This document shows, one piece after another, positions 40,848 through 44,808 of a DNA stretch of 44,808 nucleotides. Numbering within the stretch: the stretch's first letter is position 1; the number at the start of each line of letters is the position of its first letter. This DNA comes from Roseovarius sp. ZX-A-9 (GTDB taxonomy: Bacteria; Pseudomonadota; Alphaproteobacteria; Rhodobacterales; Rhodobacteraceae): assembly GCF_028369135.1 (NCBI RefSeq), contig NZ_JAPWHW010000027.1, forward strand, positions 1-44,808. The letters run 5' to 3'. The notes under the pieces are model-generated. The model was not told the DNA's origin. It saw only the letters and a list, made by a program, of their open reading frames with translations, and ran no database searches. The position numbers and the translations under genes were made by a program.

Positions 40848-41546
40848 TCAGCGCAGCTGCGCCACCGCCTCAACCGCGCCGTATCCCGGGCGCTGCACGA
40901 TCACGACCACCGGCTGATCCGGATTGACCGGCGTTTTCAACGTCAGAGGCCGGGCCGTGTTCCAGCGCGCCAACTCGCTCAGGTCCGTCACCACATTGGC
41001 ATGGCTCAGGGTCAGACCGGCATTTTCGCCGCGCTCAATGGCCACCGTGCGCTGCGGGGTGAACCGGGCGATCTGCACCACCAGCGGCGTGTTGATGGCC
41101 GCGGTCGCCCGCGCCTCGATCTGCACCTGATCGCCCTTGCGGACCACGCTCAGTGCCACGCGGTCCGGCGCCGCCTGGTGACGGCGGATAAGCGCATTCA
41201 CATCCTTGGGCCGGTTGCCGACCACGTGATCGGTGCCGTTGATGATCATTTGCGGCGTGTAGACCATTTTCCTGTGCCCAGCCTTGGCATAGCCACGCTG
41301 GCGCGCCGTATGGGCCGGGTCGGCAAAGATGTCCTTCCAGCCGATGTAATCCCAGTAATCCACGTGCAGCGACAGCGCGATCACATCGTCGCGCGCCGCC
41401 AACTTGAGCAAGAGCGCGTCCGCCGGCGGGCAGGACGAACAGCCTTGCGAGGTGTAAAGCTCCACCAGCACGGGCCGCTCCCCGGCGCTTGCGCTGCTGA
41501 CCCACAGGAACGGGACAAGGATCAGATAGGTCAGGAATCGCATCAT
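40848..41546 (-). CDS. DUF1223 family secreted thioredoxin-like protein
   Basis: The 232-residue product has a signal peptide (MMRFLTYLILVPFLWVSSASAG). The DUF1223 pattern VELYTSQGCSSCPPADALL (CxxC), DYWDYIGWKD and TPQMIINGTDHVVG follows. The fold is thioredoxin-like; the family's role is unknown, possibly periplasmic redox. It is convergent to the acyltransferase and divergent to acnA. Confidence 0.88.
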   Translation of the reverse strand: MMRFLTYLILVPFLWVSSASAGERPVLVELYTSQGCSSCPPADALLLKLAARDDVIALSLHVDYWDYIGWKDIFADPAHTARQRGYAKAGHRKMVYTPQMIINGTDHVVGNRPKDVNALIRRHQAAPDRVALSVVRKGDQVQIEARATAAINTPLVVQIARFTPQRTVAIERGENAGLTLSHANVVTDLSELARWNTARPLTLKTPVNPDQPVVVIVQRPGYGAVEAVAQLR

Positions 41547-41765
41547 GTGGGCTCTTCGGGCTGGGTCAGGCGTAACATGTCCCCCATCTAGCCATGCAGC
41601 CCCCAAAAAACCAATCAATGTTTCGCGATACTGCCGTGGGGTGGCTGGACAAGGATAATTGTGTGCAATAGTATACCGAAAACGGGTAAAACCCCTTGCC
41701 GCCCTTGTGCAAATGGGCCAGAACCCGACCAAGCCAGCTCAAATGCCAGACGAAAGGATGCTCCT

Positions 41766-44513
41766 ATGCCGATCAATGTCGGACATGACACCGCCAAAGC
41801 CCGCCAGAAACTGACCTCGGGCGACCAATCCGTCGCCTACTACTCGATCGAAGCCGCCGAAAAGGCCGGTCTCGGCGATTTCAGCCGCCTGCCCGCTGCC
41901 CTCAAGGTGGTGCTGGAGAACATGCTGCGGTTTGAAGATGGCAAGACCGTCACCACCGATGACATCAAGGCATTCTCGGACTGGGCGGCCAATGGCGGCC
42001 GGAGCCCGCGCGAGATCGCCTATCGCCCGGCCCGCGTGCTGATGCAGGATTTCACCGGCGTGCCCGCGGTCGTGGACCTTGCGGCGATGCGCGACGGCAT
42101 CGTGGCACTGGGCGGCAAGGCCGAGCAGATCAATCCGCTCAACCCCGTTGATCTGGTGATCGACCACTCGGTGATGATCGACGAATTCGGCAACCCGCGC
42201 GCCTTTCAGATGAACGTCGACCGCGAGTATGAGCGCAACATCGAGCGTTACCAGTTCCTCAAATGGGGTCAGGGCGCGTTCAACAACTTCCGCGTCGTGC
42301 CGCCCGGCACCGGCATCTGCCACCAGGTCAACCTGGAATACCTTGCCCAAACGGTCTGGACCGACAAGGACCAGAACGGCGAGGAAGTGGCCTATCCCGA
42401 CACGCTGGTGGGCACCGACAGCCACACCACCATGGTCAACGGCGCCGCCGTTCTGGGCTGGGGCGTCGGCGGAATCGAGGCCGAGGCCGCGATGCTGGGT
42501 CAACCGATCTCGATGCTCATCCCCGAAGTCGTCGGGTTTGAGCTGACAGGCAAGATGGTCGAAGGCACCACCGGCACCGATCTGGTGCTGAAAGTTGTCG
42601 AGATGCTGCGTGCGCGCGGCGTGGTCGGCAAATTCGTCGAATTCTACGGTGCGGGCCTTGATACCCTGCCGCTTGCAGACCGGGCAACCATCGCCAACAT
42701 GGCGCCGGAATATGGCGCGACCTGCGGCTTCTTCCCGATTGACGGCGAAACGCTGCGCTACCTGCGCAACACCGGGCGCGACGAGGCTCGTGTGCAACTG
42801 GTCGAGGCCTATGCCAAGGCGAACGGGCTCTGGCGCGGCGATGATTACGCACCGATTTACACGGACACGCTGCATCTGGACATGGGGACCATCGTCCCTG
42901 CCATCTCTGGTCCGAAACGCCCACAGGATTATGTAGCGCTCACTCATGCCTCCTCCGCTTTTCTGGATGTGGTCCATGACTATCGCGGTACTGATACCCA
43001 CGAAGCAGCCTGCGACATGGTATCCGAAGGCGACACGATCACCGCCCCGGCTGACCCGCGCAAATCGCAAAAAGTCAAAGGCGAGGACTACGAGCTTCGC
43101 GATGGTTCTGTCGTGATTGCTTCGATCACGTCATGCACCAACACCTCGAACCCCTATGTGATGATCGGCGCCGGCCTTGTGGCGCGCAAGGCTGCAGCCT
43201 TGGGTCTGAACCGCAAACCGTGGGTGAAAACCTCGTTGGCGCCCGGTAGCCAGGTCGTCAGCGCCTATCTTGAGGCCGCCGGCCTTCAGGAGGACCTCGA
43301 CAAGATCGGCTTCAACCTTGTGGGTTACGGTTGCACCACCTGCATCGGCAACTCTGGCCCGCTGCAGCCTGAAATCTCGGAAGCGATTTCCGAAGGTGAC
43401 CTGATCGCTACCTCGGTTCTGTCGGGCAACCGCAACTTCGAGGGCCGCATTTCGCCAGACGTGCGGGCCAACTATCTGGCCTCGCCGCCGCTCGTGGTGG
43501 CCTATGCTCTGGCCGGTGACATGAATATCGACATCTCTCGTGATCCGATCGCGCAAACGCCCGATGGCAAGGATGTCTACCTCAAGGACATCTGGCCTAC
43601 CACGAAAGAAATCGCCGATCTGGTTGAACAGACCGTCACACGCGAGGCGTTCCAGTCGAAATATGCCGACGTGTTCAAGGGCGATGAGAAATGGCAGGCC
43701 ATCGAGACCTCCGAGGGCGAAACCTATGACTGGCCGCCGCAATCGACCTATGTCCAGAACCCGCCCTATTTCAAGGACATGCCGGCGGAACCGGGCAAGA
43801 TCGCCAATATCGAGAACGCCAGCGTTCTGGCCCTGCTGGGCGACATGGTCACGACCGACCACATCAGCCCCGCCGGCAGCTTCAAGGAAAGCACGCCAGC
43901 CGGTCAGTATCTGCGTGAACGCCAAGTGCCGGTGCGCGAGTTCAACTCCTACGGATCGCGCCGCGGCAACCACGAGGTGATGATGCGCGGCACATTTGCC
44001 AATATCCGCATCCGCAACGAGATGCTGGATAACGTCGAGGGCGGCTATACCTACGGCCCGGACGGCAAGCAGACATCCATCTTTGACGCCGCGATGGCCT
44101 ATCAGGAACAGGGCACGCCGCTGGTGATCTTTGGCGGCGAACAATACGGCGCGGGATCATCACGCGACTGGGCTGCCAAAGGTACGGCACTGCTGGGTGT
44201 GAAAGCGGTAATTGCCGAGAGCTTCGAGCGCATCCACCGCTCGAACCTCGTCGGCATGGGCGTTATCCCGTTCGAATTCACCGGCGGTGACACGCGCAAG
44301 TCGCTGGGTCTGACCGGCGAGGAAGCCGTGTCGATCACCGGGCTGGATAGCATCAAGCCGCTGCAGGAAGTCCCGTGCGAGATCACAATGGCCGACGGCA
44401 GCACCAAGAAGATCATGCTGAAATGCCGGATCGATACCGCCATCGAGATCGAATATATCGAACATGGCGGCGTGCTGCATTACGTGCTGCGCAACCTCGC
44501 CAAGGCCAACTGA
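41766..44513 (+). CDS. acnA: Aconitate hydratase A
   Basis: The 915-residue product has AcnA hallmarks: LKVVLENMLRFEDG, QDFTGVPAVVDLAAMRD, PGTGICHQVNLEYL, DTLVGTDSHTTMVNG, the Fe-S cysteines in ASITSCTNTSNPYVMIGAG and VGYGCTTCIGNSG, and the swivel domain (FNSYGSRRGNHEVMMRGTFANIR, GSSRDWAAKGTALLG). It interconverts citrate and isocitrate in the TCA cycle. AGGATG precedes ATG 41766. The upstream gap 41547-41765 shows no clear regulator site. Confidence 0.97.
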   Translation: MPINVGHDTAKARQKLTSGDQSVAYYSIEAAEKAGLGDFSRLPAALKVVLENMLRFEDGKTVTTDDIKAFSDWAANGGRSPREIAYRPARVLMQDFTGVPAVVDLAAMRDGIVALGGKAEQINPLNPVDLVIDHSVMIDEFGNPRAFQMNVDREYERNIERYQFLKWGQGAFNNFRVVPPGTGICHQVNLEYLAQTVWTDKDQNGEEVAYPDTLVGTDSHTTMVNGAAVLGWGVGGIEAEAAMLGQPISMLIPEVVGFELTGKMVEGTTGTDLVLKVVEMLRARGVVGKFVEFYGAGLDTLPLADRATIANMAPEYGATCGFFPIDGETLRYLRNTGRDEARVQLVEAYAKANGLWRGDDYAPIYTDTLHLDMGTIVPAISGPKRPQDYVALTHASSAFLDVVHDYRGTDTHEAACDMVSEGDTITAPADPRKSQKVKGEDYELRDGSVVIASITSCTNTSNPYVMIGAGLVARKAAALGLNRKPWVKTSLAPGSQVVSAYLEAAGLQEDLDKIGFNLVGYGCTTCIGNSGPLQPEISEAISEGDLIATSVLSGNRNFEGRISPDVRANYLASPPLVVAYALAGDMNIDISRDPIAQTPDGKDVYLKDIWPTTKEIADLVEQTVTREAFQSKYADVFKGDEKWQAIETSEGETYDWPPQSTYVQNPPYFKDMPAEPGKIANIENASVLALLGDMVTTDHISPAGSFKESTPAGQYLRERQVPVREFNSYGSRRGNHEVMMRGTFANIRIRNEMLDNVEGGYTYGPDGKQTSIFDAAMAYQEQGTPLVIFGGEQYGAGSSRDWAAKGTALLGVKAVIAESFERIHRSNLVGMGVIPFEFTGGDTRKSLGLTGEEAVSITGLDSIKPLQEVPCEITMADGSTKKIMLKCRIDTAIEIEYIEHGGVLHYVLRNLAKAN

Positions 44514-44539
44514 CCGGCCCTCGCTTGGACAGTATTAGC

Positions 44540-44566
44540 CTGCGCCCCGGTCTTTCCGGGGCGCAG
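44540..44566 (+). terminator. acnA terminator hairpin
   Basis: CTGCGCCCCGG pairs perfectly with CCGGGGCGCAG around TCTTT, 26 bases after the stop. There is no long T run. The remaining 242 bases to the window end show no gene I can support. Confidence 0.7.
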
Positions 44567-44808
44567 TGCGTTTATGCCCTGCTACTCAACCCCAACGGGA
44601 TTGCCCTTTGCGTATCGCAAAATCTGGGCTAAGGTTTCTCACAAGGCGCGAAAAACAGTGCCGGGATTCAATGTGAGTACAGGCAGTTCGGTCTTTGTCT
44701 CTGCTGTGATACCGCAAGTAACGGTGGACGCTTAGAGTATCCGTCTTGATCAAGCTGTTTTCGGTGTCCATTTGCGGTTTTGCTGGACGAGTGCGTTTGC
44801 CAATTCGA

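Noticed and set aside
44586..44771. 61-codon minus-strand frame after acnA
   Set aside because: No ribosome site, unlikely composition for this genome, no pattern.
1..44808. CRISPR arrays, insertion sequences, prophage or integrase genes
   Set aside because: No regularly spaced repeats, transposase motifs or att-like duplication next to the tRNA were seen.

Overview
The window is a GC-rich stretch of chromosome from a marine alphaproteobacterium, most likely a Rhodobacteraceae (roseobacter-type) species. The evidence is the family content (DddP DMSP lyase, GlnB-GlnA, an NnrD/NnrE fusion, an MttB-like methyltransferase, DUF3572, a YcaD-like MFS protein, a Hint-domain protein, BenE), the strong GC bias at third codon positions and short intergenic regions. 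I see no phage, transposase, CRISPR array or plasmid backbone. It reads as core and shell chromosome with a few unusual loci.

Layout. 1-2.3 kb: the tail of an AT-hook-like protein, a short H-NOX-like protein without its heme histidine, and a DUF4153 membrane protein. 2.4-5.8 kb: a TPP riboswitch followed by thiY-tenA-thiZ-thiX, a pyrimidine-salvage operon for thiamine. 5.9-9.5 kb (minus strand): an MttB-like methyltransferase, then a tightly overlapped DUF3572-HAD-EamA operon. 9.5-11 kb: a PleD-like diguanylate cyclase whose receivers lack the phosphoacceptor. 11-16 kb: DUF983, NUDIX, an EamA transporter, a fatty acid desaturase, a possibly leaderless XRE regulator and an aldo/keto reductase. 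16-24.7 kb: YceI, MFS, MetRS, a lytic transglycosylase lipoprotein, trigger factor, BenE divergent from a GntR regulator with a clear operator between them, and a flavodoxin-like protein. 24.9-27.4 kb: a TPR-gene remnant, a K+ channel with a zinc-ribbon tail, a Tat-exported CFI-box-like protein, a possible small RNA and tRNA-Leu(UAG). 27.5-31.7 kb: a Hint protein, nnrDE, glnB-glnA. 31.8-36.8 kb: an unknown membrane protein, dddP, a tiny membrane protein, an FkbM methyltransferase and a hydrolase-OsmC fusion. 37-44.5 kb: purB, a 57-residue exported protein, a FliG-like protein, a LpxL/HtrB-like acyltransferase, DUF1223 and acnA.

How the genes work together. The thi operon imports a formylaminopyrimidine (ThiXYZ), and TenA probably processes the aminopyrimidine. 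The riboswitch shuts the operon when TPP is plentiful, and a complementary anti-Shine-Dalgarno offers a mechanism. GlnB and GlnA form the nitrogen sensing and assimilation pair. DddP links the organism to algal DMSP. The desaturase and the divergent XRE regulator share a palindromic control region, and BenE and its GntR neighbour share a double operator.

I found no complete, clearly new multigene system. The most interesting signals are the receiver-dead PleD-like protein with a hairpin at its ribosome binding site, the GntR double operator, the MetRS KMSKS-loop variant, the acyltransferase with Asn at the catalytic acid position, the TPR-gene fossil, a terminator-ended candidate sRNA beside tRNA-Leu, and a 12-bp inverted repeat against the ribosome binding site of a tiny exported protein.
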